A DNA stretch of 64,000 bases from Candidatus Obscuribacter sp. (GTDB lineage Bacteria > Cyanobacteriota > Vampirovibrionia > Obscuribacterales > Obscuribacteraceae), in the NCBI GenBank assembly GCA_016712465.1, contig JADJQZ010000001.1:6386001-6450000 (forward strand). The letters are read 5' to 3'. The notes below the pieces were generated by a model that was not told the DNA's origin, searched no databases, and saw nothing but the letters and a program-made list of their open reading frames with translations. Both the position numbers and the translations under genes were made by a program. Shown piece after piece: positions 43,312 to 51,581 of the stretch (position 1 is the stretch's first letter; every line of letters starts with the position of its first letter).

Positions 43312-43719
43312 ATGCTTGAATCACCGGAAGAATTTGTCAGGCTCAGAACCAGCGAAGACCCTGACCAATACAGACGCGCAGCGCACGAAACAGCGCCGCC
43401 GGAGGTCTGGTTGGCGATCATCGAGAATTATCCGGAGATGAGACAATGGGTCGCGCATAACAAGACTATTCCTACCGATGTTTATTTTGCCTTATATGAA
43501 AAGTGCAAAGACTGTGCTTCAGGCACTGATGAATGGCACACCAAGATAATGTTGGCCATGAAAGGAAGTTGCCCGTCCGATCTTCTGGAACAGCTCGCTT
43601 CTGATGTGGACGAAAGTGTAAGAGATAGTGTCGCCAGAAACAAGCACACTCCAGGGCGGAGCATTTTTTGTTCTGTAAATTCAGTCCCGGAGCGGTTTAA
43701 TCTTTCTGGTGTCATATAG
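43312..43719 (+). CDS. helical-repeat protein fragment, 135 aa
   Basis: Contains two to three units resembling the variant leucine-rich/HEAT type ('APPEVWLAIIENYPEMRQWV', 'CPSDLLEQLASDVDESVRDS', then 'VARNKHTP'). The pattern 'VARNKHTP' normally leads into another repeat, but here the sequence changes to unrelated residues ('GRSIFCSVNSVPERF') and stops, so the 3' part was probably lost or shifted. It lies next to decayed insertion sequences. Role unknown; likely a gene remnant or a shortened gene. Confidence 0.5.
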   Translation: MLESPEEFVRLRTSEDPDQYRRAAHETAPPEVWLAIIENYPEMRQWVAHNKTIPTDVYFALYEKCKDCASGTDEWHTKIMLAMKGSCPSDLLEQLASDVDESVRDSVARNKHTPGRSIFCSVNSVPERFNLSGVI

Positions 43720-43905
43720 CTCGAAGACCTGATTTTGAATATACCACAAAAAAGACAATTAACAGGTGAAGATTTTCGAGTACAAAGCAGGACTCTGCGG
43801 TACTGCCAGTAGTATCATCCGCTGATCCTGTACTTGATAGATTGGATGAAACAGCCGCGCCAGGTCCTGGCGCCACGGCATTGTCCCCGACGTTTGTATG
43901 TGATT

Positions 43906-43952
43906 GCGAACGAGACAGCCCACCTTTTGGGGAGGTGAGCTATCTCGTTCGC
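43906..43952. repeat. long hairpin in the accessory patch
   Basis: GCGAACGAGA and TCTCGTTCGC pair perfectly, with AGCCCACC/GGTGAGCT continuing the stem around TTTTGGGGA. It lies between the repeat-protein fragment and the IS256-type pseudogene; it may be a terminator or part of an insertion boundary. Confidence 0.45.
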
Positions 43953-44003
43953 TCAGGGCGCTCTATTACGCATGAGCTGCCACTGCCAAATAGATGTGTC
44001 GCT

Positions 44004-45186
44004 CTATTCTACCGGTTGGGACGGCGTGTTAGCGAAACTTAGGTAGCATTTGTCAGTCTGCCAGTCCTCGGAGATCTCCATCACAACCGCAGTTACTAGT
44101 CGCAGGCATGAGGCCGAGTTTGGGAAGATCGATACAACCCGTGTGCGCCGCTTAATCTCCTTGTTCAGGCGCTCGACACCATTAGTAGTTCGAGTCCGAA
44201 TTCGATGTTTGGCTGGCAATTTGAAGACCGTAAGACCTTCCGGTATATTTTCCGCCATCCAATTTGATAGGCGTGGGGCTGTCTTCTCATAGCTTGCTAC
44301 GGTCTTGCTCAAAAGCCTTTCCGCTTCCTTCCCATCCGGCGCATTGAATATGTTACGTATGTCCGCTGCGACCTGAAGCTTCATTTCCTGCTTTGGCACG
44401 TGCTTTTGCGCATTCTGCTGGAGATGGTACTGGCATCTCTGCCATGGAACAGCCGGAAATACTGCTTTGCGAGCCGCTTTTAGTCCCGCATGATCATCAC
44501 TGATGAACATTTGGACTCCGTGTAAGCCTCTGTGCTGGAGAGAATGCAAGAACTTTCTCCAATGAATCTCCGCTTCAGAGAGCTCAACCGACACTCCCAA
44601 GACCTCGCGCTTCCCGCTCTCGGATACCCCGACTGCAACAAGAACTGCCTGATCTATGACAACACCTCCCTCTCTCACGTTCTCGTAGCGTGCATCTAGG
44701 TATACATAGCGGAAGCGATCGAGGGCGCTCTCTCCACGAGGAGAATAGCTCATCAAGCTGGGATGTCGCCTTGCTGACAGAAGCCGAACTGACTTCAAAG
44801 CCGCACAGCTCCTGGGTTATCGACATCACTTTGCGCGTTGATACGCCCTGTAGATACATCTCCGCTATAGCCAATGTAAGTGCTTTCTCGGAGCGCTGAC
44901 CCTTCTCTAGGCAGTTAGGATAGAATTTCCCGTCCCTTGTCTGCGGGACCGCTAGCGGTATCTCACCTACTCTTGTCTTAATCGTCTTTGGCTTAAACCC
45001 GTTGGCATGTGTGGTTCTTGCCTCTGTTCGTTCGTAGGCCGGCACCTAAATGCTTCTCTCGCTCAGCTAACATGGCGCATTTAGCAAAATCTGAATGGCA
45101 TCTCCTATGCGCTCCAGACCGCCCTCTGACAGTATTTCCAGGATATTCCCTTGGATGTATTTTGTGCTATCATCTTGTAAGACCAT
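44004..45186 (-). pseudogene. IS256-family transposase, frameshifted
   Basis: Fragments of one transposase lie in order on the minus strand. 'MVLQDDSTKYIQGNILEILS' runs from 45186 to a stop at 45067. A short piece 'MLAEREKHLGAG' follows in another frame, then 'PAYERTEARTTHANGFKPKT' through 'SVSKATSQLDELFSSWRERP', then in a third frame 'FRYVYLDARYENVREGGVV' through 'DDHAGLKAARKAVFPAVPWQ' and 'TTNGVERLNKEIKRRT' to 44004. That is at least three frame changes, so it cannot make a working enzyme. The catalytic DDE order (Asp in 'YLDARYE', Asp in 'SDDHAGL', Glu in 'GVERLN') is still readable. GTGTTAGCGAAACTTAGGTA (44026-44045) and TTACAGAAAGTTTCTTGCAC (complement, near 45248-45267) share GAAACTT and may be remnants of the inverted repeats. 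Confidence 0.88.
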
Positions 45187-45656
45187 CGGTTGTCCTTCTT
45201 TCTTGCAATTGAAAGATTAACCGAGGTCTCCCCCTTTTGACCGCTTTTACAGAAAGTTTCTTGCACCGACCACTCCAGAGCACATCCTGCGAAAACTGAG
45301 CAGCGATGAATGGGAAGAATGTGCCCAAAACGCTCGTTCGAACTTAGCGGCAAGAACTCCGGAGTAGAGGAAAAATAAGCCTCGCCGCCTGAGAGTCTTC
45401 TTGGGCCGAGTGATTTTGCGAGCATTATGCATTTACTTCTTTATATAGTAACCTATGCAAGCCTGAATACCCCATACGCAGGGAAAGTGACAGGACTTAA
45501 AGTATCGAGAGGCGCAGCAGATGCAGGATTGGCAAAGATGGGAGATTGATCATCTTTAACGCAAAAAAGAGGTTTTAAAGCTGGAAAAGGTTCGCAAATT
45601 GGCTCAGAATGCGTGGTTACGAAGCAACACAAAAGAGCGAACAAGGAACCTTTTCG
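45187..45656. other. 470-base gap between two decayed insertion sequences
   Basis: No gene supported. It should contain the right end of the IS256-type element (about 45250-45275) and the left end of the IS1380-type element, but I cannot define target duplications. Confidence 0.4.
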
Positions 45657-47122
45657 ATGAAGAAGTCTACCGCAGATCAAAGAATCTCTCAACTTAGCCT
45701 CGATATCTTGCCGGAGAAAGAGGTAACACTGGCGTTTGACGGCGAGGATGTATCAGGAAATGCCGGATTACTGCTTGTGGCGCAGGCTGAAAAGCTAACG
45801 AAGCTACTCCGGGGTGCGGCGGAGCGATTGGACGACCACAGAACGCAGTCGCTAATCAAGCACAACATGTTCGAGCAAATCGCTCAGCGGGTATTTCAAA
45901 TCATTGCAGGGTGTTCGGCAACTGCAGACAGCGACAGCCTGAGAGGAGATCCGGCACTGAAGGCGGCAGTGGGAAGGAATCCGCTGAGCGGAGAGGATCT
46001 TGCCGGTCACTCAACACAGCAGAGGCTTGAAACTGAGCGCCAGTACAAGGAGTTGTACAAGTTAAGCCAGTGGCTGGTGGAGTATTACATTGAATGTCAT
46101 CGAAAGCCGCCCAAGAGGTTGGTTCTGGACTTCGACGGTAGTGCCATTGAGACCTACGGAGTGCAATTGAACGCATTCTACAGAGGCGGTCCATATGGGA
46201 AGTTCATGTATTTTCCGTTGTTTGTGTTTGATGAGAATGGCTGGTTGCTGGTTGCAGCGCTACGTCCAGGGATCATGGAGAAGTGAAATGGTCGCTGCCG
46301 ATCCTGAAAAGACTGGTGAGACGGTTAAGACAAGCATGCCGCGGGTGGAAATTGTAGTGAGAGCGGATGGGGCATTCACGGACAATGAGCTATACAAGTG
46401 GATGGATGAGAATCGAGTTCGGTACGTACTGGGCATGAAGGACAATCATTCGCTTTTTGTCAAAACGAAACAGTTTCGAGCCAAAGCACAGAGCAAGTTC
46501 AAAAGGAAATACGAGGAGCCCAGATATCTTGGCAAAAGTGGGAAAAAGGCAAAGAACAAAAGGCTGAAAGAGATATCGTCAACGTACGACAAGGACAAGC
46601 GCCAGCAGGCAAGACAAGAATTCGAACACCGGCGGGCGCGGGTGTATGGAGAAACCAGTTACGCAGCCCGTTCATGGGACCGGGAGCGAAGAGTAATTGC
46701 CAGGTGTGATTACACAGACAGCGGGCTGGAAGTGAGATATGTGGTAACAAATCTCACAGGATATCAGGCAAGACAGGTGTATGAGGACGTGTACTGCAGG
46801 CGGGCCCAGATGCGAGATGTGGATCAAGTCAATCAAAGAGACACGATGCGATCGGCTTAGTTGCAGCCAGTTTAAGTCGAATATGTTCAGACTGTTGATG
46901 CATGCACTGGCATACATATTAATCCACCAAGTGCAAATCAGACTAGAGCAAAATGGCAGTGTTACCCAGTTTCAGCGCACATTCATACATGTTGCGGTGA
47001 GAGTGCGCGAGACGCGAAAAGGGGTTGAATTTCAAATAGCGAGAAGCTATCACGCCGCACGAACGTTCAGGCTGGTGTCAAAGAGGCTAGGGGTACAAAA
47101 CACCGTTAGCTGCTTGATCTAA
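45657..47122 (+). pseudogene. IS1380-family transposase, frameshifted
   Basis: Four fragments of one transposase follow in order. From ATG 45657 (AAGGAACCTTTTCG before it) 'MKKSTADQRISQLSLDILPE' runs to 'LVLDFDGSAIETYG' and 'LLVAALRPG'; then 'KWSLPILKRLVRRLRQACRG' in another frame (near 46287-46350); then 'VEIVVRADGAFTDNELYKWM' in a third; and finally 'IKETRCDRLSCSQFKSNMFR' back in the second. At least three frame changes make it inactive. The catalytic Asp residues in 'LDFDGS' and 'VRADGAF' remain. The order matches the IS1380 family (DDE with 'FRLLMHALAYIL' near the end). Confidence 0.88.
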
Positions 47123-47415
47123 GCAACAATGGAAACTTCACAACCTCAGCAGCTGCATTGGGAAAAATCACTAGAATACTGATTGTAGAGCTGTTTGAGC
47201 CTGGTTAAAGTGAAAAATACGACATGGAAACGAACCCGGCTCACTAGTGACCACCTCTTGGGATGCCATTTCTCGCGGAGATCACTTCTCGACAACTATA
47301 TGTATGGGTAGACCAGGCAAGGAAAAAACGAGAGCAAAAACTTAAGGTGGAACTATTTGGCAGCACCACCTCAAGTGTTTTGTCTCGTCTTCCCGGCTAA
47401 CTTTTCAAGAAAGCC

Positions 47416-47805
47416 TCAGGCATTCACAGCCGTCTGGTTGTAGGCAGCGGCGAAACTTTCGCGGCTGAGGGGCAGTGACGCGCCGGCCTCGATGGCACCA
47501 CTGATGGTTGCCCAATACACATAGGCATTGGCACAGTGGTCGTAGGCGAAGCGACGCGCCTCCGCGCTGAGGAAGCTGAACAGAAGACCTTCACGGAAGA
47601 GCTTTTGCCCGTCGTGAAGTTCTCTCGCGCAAGCCACGAAGAGTCGGTTCGACTCGTCGTCGCTGTAGCGGTTCACATCCCACCAGAGCTGCCGCCGTAC
47701 CGTTCTGTCGTCCGCATAGAGCGACATGACGATATTGGCGGCTCGGCGCAGGCGCACTGCCACGGTCTCCGGCAGAGCGCCGTTCAATGTTTGAGTATTG
47801 CCCAA
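47416..47805 (-). CDS. hypothetical helical protein, about 129 aa, TTG start
   Basis: The frame is open to 47925, but that part overlaps the next gene antisense-free only by reusing its coding region. A TTG at 47805 lies just after AAGGAAGGAAAG and 28 bases past the upstream stop, so I choose it. The protein is helical and charged ('VAVRLRRAANIVMSLYADDR', 'SNRLFVACARELHDGQKLFR') with many aromatic residues, no signal peptide and no motif that I know. It is the last gene of an operon with the membrane protein before it. Confidence 0.55.
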   Translation of the reverse strand: MGNTQTLNGALPETVAVRLRRAANIVMSLYADDRTVRRQLWWDVNRYSDDESNRLFVACARELHDGQKLFREGLLFSFLSAEARRFAYDHCANAYVYWATISGAIEAGASLPLSRESFAAAYNQTAVNA

Positions 47806-47833
47806 AGTTTGCTTTCCTTCCTTGGATTGGTTT

Positions 47834-48553
47834 CTACTGTTTGCCGCCCGCATTTCCACCGGCATTCTTGAAGAAGAATCGACCGATGGCGATGGACAGT
47901 GCCATCCAGAGCGGCAGCACCACAACCATGGCGAACATGGTGGTGATGGTGGCGACCATGAGCACCAGGCTGAAATCCGGATGGGTCTCGTGCACGCTCA
48001 GCCAGGCAGGCAGATTGCCGGCCCAGTGAGATGCCAGAGGCCAGATCAGATAGAAGCAGGCACCCATGAGGAAAATGTTCATCAGGCTGACGAAAGCCAG
48101 ATAGCGGTCCCTGGCGGAGCTTGCTTTCAGCTTCCGGCTGAGAGCGGCAAGCCTCGCCGGTAGAGATCTGAGGGTGGCAGCCAGACCGGTCAGAGCCGAC
48201 CAGAAAGAGCGCATGCCGTCAGCGAAGCTTTTCAGGGCTCCGGGCAGCCAGGCGCGAAACTGTCGGTAGTCCTCCCGAACGGTGTGGAAGAGACGCAGGT
48301 ACATGGCGATGATCAGGTAGAAGACCAGAGCCAGAAGCAAGACGGCAAGACCGGCGAGAAGTCCGGCCGCCAGCGGAGACTGCACCAGAGGAGCAGCCTC
48401 ACCGACAGCGACCGAATTCTCGCCCACCGTGAGGATGGTACTGACAAAGCTATAGAACGAAGTCAGCACCGCTGCCAGGCCATACCAACGGAGGAAGGTA
48501 GGACCTGGAAAGAGGAATTGATCTTTGAAGAGTTTTGCAAAAAACTTCTGCAA
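47834..48553 (-). CDS. membrane protein of unknown function, 239 aa
   Basis: Four hydrophobic helices: near residues 22-42, 62-88 ('LLAGLAVLLLALVFYLIIAM'), 150-175 and 195-225. A basic, helical loop between helices 2 and 3 ('RLPARLAALSRKLKASS'-like) faces the cytoplasm. No family recognised. It lies 87 bases downstream of the folate-transporter-like gene, beyond a hairpin, and 28 bases before the orphan that follows. Role unknown. Confidence 0.65.
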   Translation of the reverse strand: MQKFFAKLFKDQFLFPGPTFLRWYGLAAVLTSFYSFVSTILTVGENSVAVGEAAPLVQSPLAAGLLAGLAVLLLALVFYLIIAMYLRLFHTVREDYRQFRAWLPGALKSFADGMRSFWSALTGLAATLRSLPARLAALSRKLKASSARDRYLAFVSLMNIFLMGACFYLIWPLASHWAGNLPAWLSVHETHPDFSLVLMVATITTMFAMVVVLPLWMALSIAIGRFFFKNAGGNAGGKQ

Positions 48554-48578
48554 GTTTACCTCCTTGCTGTTTAGCTCT

Positions 48579-48620
48579 CCGGGCGCCGGCGGCTCAACGT
48601 GAGCACTTACCGACGCCCGG
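48579..48620 (-). terminator. hairpin after the BT1-family transporter gene
   Basis: CCGGGCG and CGCCCGG pair at the outside, with a small GCTCA/TGAGC hairpin inside. It lies 21 bases past the stop at 48641 on the minus strand. No U-tract. Confidence 0.45.
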
Positions 48621-48640
48621 CGTAACTCAGGCTTGAGAGC

Positions 48641-49927
48641 CTATTTGCCGCCGCCCTCTTCCGCGTCGTCTTTGACACCCTTGAGCAGGGGCACGAGCAG
48701 GAAGCAGGCGAGAGTAAAGACGCCCGAGACGATGATCAGGGGCGAGAGGCTGCGGTCGAACCAGTGCACGAACATCCAGGACCCGACGATGGCCGAGAGC
48801 TGGGCGAAGCCGTTGTAGACCGACATCAGGGCGGCGAAGGTGAAACCTTCGGCCTTCTTCGGGCAGGCCCGACCGGCCAGGCTCAGAACCGTGAGAGTGG
48901 CAATGGCACCGGCAGCGCCGAAGACCAGACTGAGACCGACCATGATGGCACCAGCCATGGGCGAGTTCTGCACTACCGAGAGGTAGGAGAACGTGCCGAT
49001 GGCACCGGCCAGGATGGCGAAGGTGAGCTGGAAATGCAGGGTCTTCTTGGTGAAGTACCAGCCGTAGAGGAAGGTACCAATCACCGCACCGGCCGAGCCG
49101 ATGGCACCGAGGGTGCCGATGAACTCCTGCGAGAACTTGAGCTTGTCCACCATGTGGTAATACATGGGGGTGCCGAAGCTGGGCGAGAAGTTATAGAAGG
49201 CCAGGAAGGTGATGACGCCCCAGAGTGTCGGCGATTTGAAGGCCTCACCGAGGGAAAGGGCGGTCTTCTTCATCTCCACCGTGTTGATGCGAGACTTGTC
49301 TTCCTTGAGCCCGAACCAGGCCAGGAGCGCCACGGCCGCGGGTGCGCACATGGTGATAAGGGCCGCCGTGTGCAGGGCGCTTGCGGGGTCGGAACCACCG
49401 GCAATCCAGCCGCCGGCAATGGAGGTGGCAATCTGGGCGGTGTAGAACCAGAACCACTGTACGCTCTGGAACTTGCCGACCATGTTGTACTTCTGCCCGT
49501 TTTCCACCATCACCGCGTCCACGATCACGTCGGAGGCGGCCGTGCCCACAGCTGTGAGCAAGAGGGCGGAGACGATGAGCGAAGCATCACTCAGTCCGGT
49601 GAGCCAGAAGAAAGCGCCGGCCGACATGGCATTGAGAGCCAAGAGCCAGGTTTTGCGCCGGTAGCCGAAGAGCGGGATGAAGTCGCTGACCAGGCCGTAG
49701 AGCGGCTTGATCAACCAGGGAATGGTAAGCACAGCCAGGTAGGCCGTGGACTGAGCCTCATCGAAGTGCATTACTTCTTTGAGGTAGAAACTGAGGGGTT
49801 GACTGATCAGACCGCTTGCTTGCGCCAGACCCTGGGCAAAGTAAACGATACCGAACAGATAGATGAGTCGTTTGATGTACGAGCCGTCGTTGGACGGACC
49901 GCCACCATCTTGATGGTTGTTGTTCAT
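48641..49927 (-). CDS. BT1 (folate-biopterin transporter) family protein
   Basis: Major-facilitator-type membrane protein of 428 residues with twelve predicted helices. The N-terminal 'GIVYFAQGLAQASGLISQPL', 'FYLKEVMHFDEAQSTAYLAV' and 'TIPWLIKPLYGLVSDFIPLF' then 'GYRRKTWLL' match the BT1 folate/pteridine transporters found in trypanosomatids, plants and cyanobacteria. 'ASDVIVDAVMVENGQ' is the other family motif. It may move folates or related pterins across the inner membrane. Start at 49927 (MNNNHQDGG). The family call is good; substrate is inferred from the family. Confidence 0.85.
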   Translation of the reverse strand: MNNNHQDGGGPSNDGSYIKRLIYLFGIVYFAQGLAQASGLISQPLSFYLKEVMHFDEAQSTAYLAVLTIPWLIKPLYGLVSDFIPLFGYRRKTWLLALNAMSAGAFFWLTGLSDASLIVSALLLTAVGTAASDVIVDAVMVENGQKYNMVGKFQSVQWFWFYTAQIATSIAGGWIAGGSDPASALHTAALITMCAPAAVALLAWFGLKEDKSRINTVEMKKTALSLGEAFKSPTLWGVITFLAFYNFSPSFGTPMYYHMVDKLKFSQEFIGTLGAIGSAGAVIGTFLYGWYFTKKTLHFQLTFAILAGAIGTFSYLSVVQNSPMAGAIMVGLSLVFGAAGAIATLTVLSLAGRACPKKAEGFTFAALMSVYNGFAQLSAIVGSWMFVHWFDRSLSPLIIVSGVFTLACFLLVPLLKGVKDDAEEGGGK

Positions 49928-50038
49928 GGCAATTTCAATCTTTCGTGCGGATACGACACCTCGCTCTAGAACGAGCGATTGAAGGGTGTTTTTGTCTCCG
50001 ACACAGTTAGGTTAGAGAAATCGTCCGGAATAAAGGGC

Positions 50039-50072
50039 AGCAGGCTGGCACCAGTAGTGGTGTCAGCCTGCT
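50039..50072 (-). terminator. terminator of the OsmC gene
   Basis: AGCAGGCTG/CAGCCTGCT outside and CACCA/TGGTG inside, followed on the minus strand by GCCCTTTATT; it begins 76 bases past the OsmC stop. Confidence 0.55.
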
Positions 50073-50147
50073 CTAATCAGCCGCGCTCTACATGAGCAGC
50101 AGCTCGCGGACGGAGAGGCAACCGCCGGGGTTCCTCTCATCTGAAAA

Positions 50148-50564
50148 TCAGACCTTGACGGCCTTCTTGGTCACCTGCTTGGGACCTTCCACCGCTTTCA
50201 GAACGGGGCAGCGTCCGGCGGTGCGCTCGATGGCATCCAGTTCGGCCTGGCTGAGATTGCCTGTGACCTCGATGAGTTCCTCGATGAGGGAAATCTTCTT
50301 GCTGGCATCGGCCGGATCGGGAATCTCCGAGAAGGTGACTTTGACGACGAGGGACTTGATGTCCCACTTGCGCTGGGGAGCGACCATCATGAGCGTCTGC
50401 ACGGTGCAGGCGCCGATGGCAGCCAGGAGCAGCTCCTTGGGGGTGGGACCGGCGCCCGTGCCCCCGACGGAAACCGCCTGATCGCTCACGACCGAATGGC
50501 CGCCGGCGGTCACGTCAACTTTGTAGTTGGTGCCGGCAGCCAGTGTACATACGGCTTGAACCAT
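50148..50564 (-). CDS. OsmC/Ohr-family protein
   Basis: 138-residue OsmC-fold peroxidase-like protein. The family signature 'GAGPTPKELLLAAIGACTVQ' contains Cys53, and the second Cys119 is in 'RTAGRCPVLKAVEG', so both catalytic thiols for organic hydroperoxide reduction are present. Length and order fit OsmC more than Ohr because of the 'GRCPV' context. Cytosolic. It lies between PPK2 and the BT1-family gene on the same strand; an oxidative-stress role is known of the family. Start ATG follows AGAGGAGAAACC. Confidence 0.88.
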   Translation of the reverse strand: MVQAVCTLAAGTNYKVDVTAGGHSVVSDQAVSVGGTGAGPTPKELLLAAIGACTVQTLMMVAPQRKWDIKSLVVKVTFSEIPDPADASKKISLIEELIEVTGNLSQAELDAIERTAGRCPVLKAVEGPKQVTKKAVKV

Positions 50565-50633
50565 AGGTTTCTCCTCTGCTTTTGAGCAGAATGCTGGGTT
50601 AGGTGTTAACAGATGCGGGCCGAGCGAAGTTGC

Positions 50634-51536
50634 TCAACCCTTTTTGGACTTGCCGGAAGCCTTGTCGCCTTCGTCTTTGGACTCGGGGCCGAGGGCTTCT
50701 TCCATCTGCTGGTTGATGATGCGCAGCACGTTCACACGGCTGTAGCGCTTGTCCTCGCTGGAAACGATGAACCAGGGCGCATATTCGGTGCCGGTGCGGT
50801 AGAACATCTCGTTGGCAGCCTTGGTGTAGGGCTTCCACTTCTTGCGCGCTTCCGCGTCGGAAGGGGAAAGCTTCCAGGGCTTTTCACGAGCGCGGTCCTC
50901 GAAGCGCTTCTTCTGCTCGTCCTTGGTGATATCGAGCCAGAGCTTGACGACGACGCCGCCCTGCTGCTCGAGGCTCCAGTCCATGGCCCGCAGACCGGCA
51001 TAGCTGTGTTGCCAGACCGCTTCCGGCTGCAGTTTGTTGACCCGCACCACCAGCACTTCTTCGAACCAGGAACGGTCGAAGACGCGCACCTGCCCATAGG
51101 CCGGCATGCGATCGTCTTTGAAGAAACGCCAGAGGGGCGGATGGGCACGCTCGTCTTCGCTGGGCGCGCCGATGGGCACGCTCAAGAAGAGCTTGGCGTC
51201 GAAGTCGAGGGCGCCGGCAATGCGCTGGGTGGCACCGCTCTTACCGGCACCATCGCGACCTTGCAGCACCACGATCAGGTACTTGCGAGCCAGGGCCATG
51301 CGGCGAACGAGCTTGTTGAAACGCTCCTCCTCCGCATTCATCTGCTTCTCGTAGTCCTTCTTCTTGGGGATGGAGACGGTGTGATCCACCGCCGCCAGGT
51401 AGTCGGGAATCTCATCCTTCTCGGCTGCCACATAGGGAGCGAGGGGATTCTCGATGGGGCGCGCGATCTTGATGACGCCGGATTCCAGCATTTTGAACGG
51501 GCCTTTCCTGGGCCCGTTCTCGGTTTTCTTGCTCAT
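50634..51536 (-). CDS. ppk2: polyphosphate kinase 2 family protein
   Basis: Uses polyphosphate to phosphorylate nucleotides. The ATG at 51536 follows GGAGAAGACT and gives 300 residues, the normal length of a single-domain PPK2; the longer frame overlaps the coaE fusion end. The Walker A is 'LQGRDGAGKSGATQR' (residues 93-100), Walker B/lid motif 'VFDRSWFEEVLV', and the lid 'DITKDEQKKRFEDRAREKPW' and 'WFIVSSEDKRYSRVNVLR' are typical. The C-terminal tail is acidic and then Lys-rich. It lies 20 to 100 bases from the coaE fusion on the same strand. Whether it prefers NDPs or NMPs cannot be told. Confidence 0.92.
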   Translation of the reverse strand: MSKKTENGPRKGPFKMLESGVIKIARPIENPLAPYVAAEKDEIPDYLAAVDHTVSIPKKKDYEKQMNAEEERFNKLVRRMALARKYLIVVLQGRDGAGKSGATQRIAGALDFDAKLFLSVPIGAPSEDERAHPPLWRFFKDDRMPAYGQVRVFDRSWFEEVLVVRVNKLQPEAVWQHSYAGLRAMDWSLEQQGGVVVKLWLDITKDEQKKRFEDRAREKPWKLSPSDAEARKKWKPYTKAANEMFYRTGTEYAPWFIVSSEDKRYSRVNVLRIINQQMEEALGPESKDEGDKASGKSKKG

Positions 51537-51555
51537 AGTCTTCTCCAGATGCGGA

Positions 51556-51581
51556 GCACCCACCGCCTCAGCGGTAGGTGC
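51556..51581 (-). terminator. hairpin overlapping the coaE-fusion stop codon
   Basis: GCACC-ACCGC and GCGGT-GGTGC pair with one mismatch around CTCA; the stop codon of the coaE fusion (51568-51570) lies in the loop. It could limit read-through into ppk2. Confidence 0.5.

Noticed and set aside
44004..47122. Composite transposon made of the two insertion sequences
   Set aside because: The elements belong to different families, are both inactive, and lie next to each other without cargo between them.
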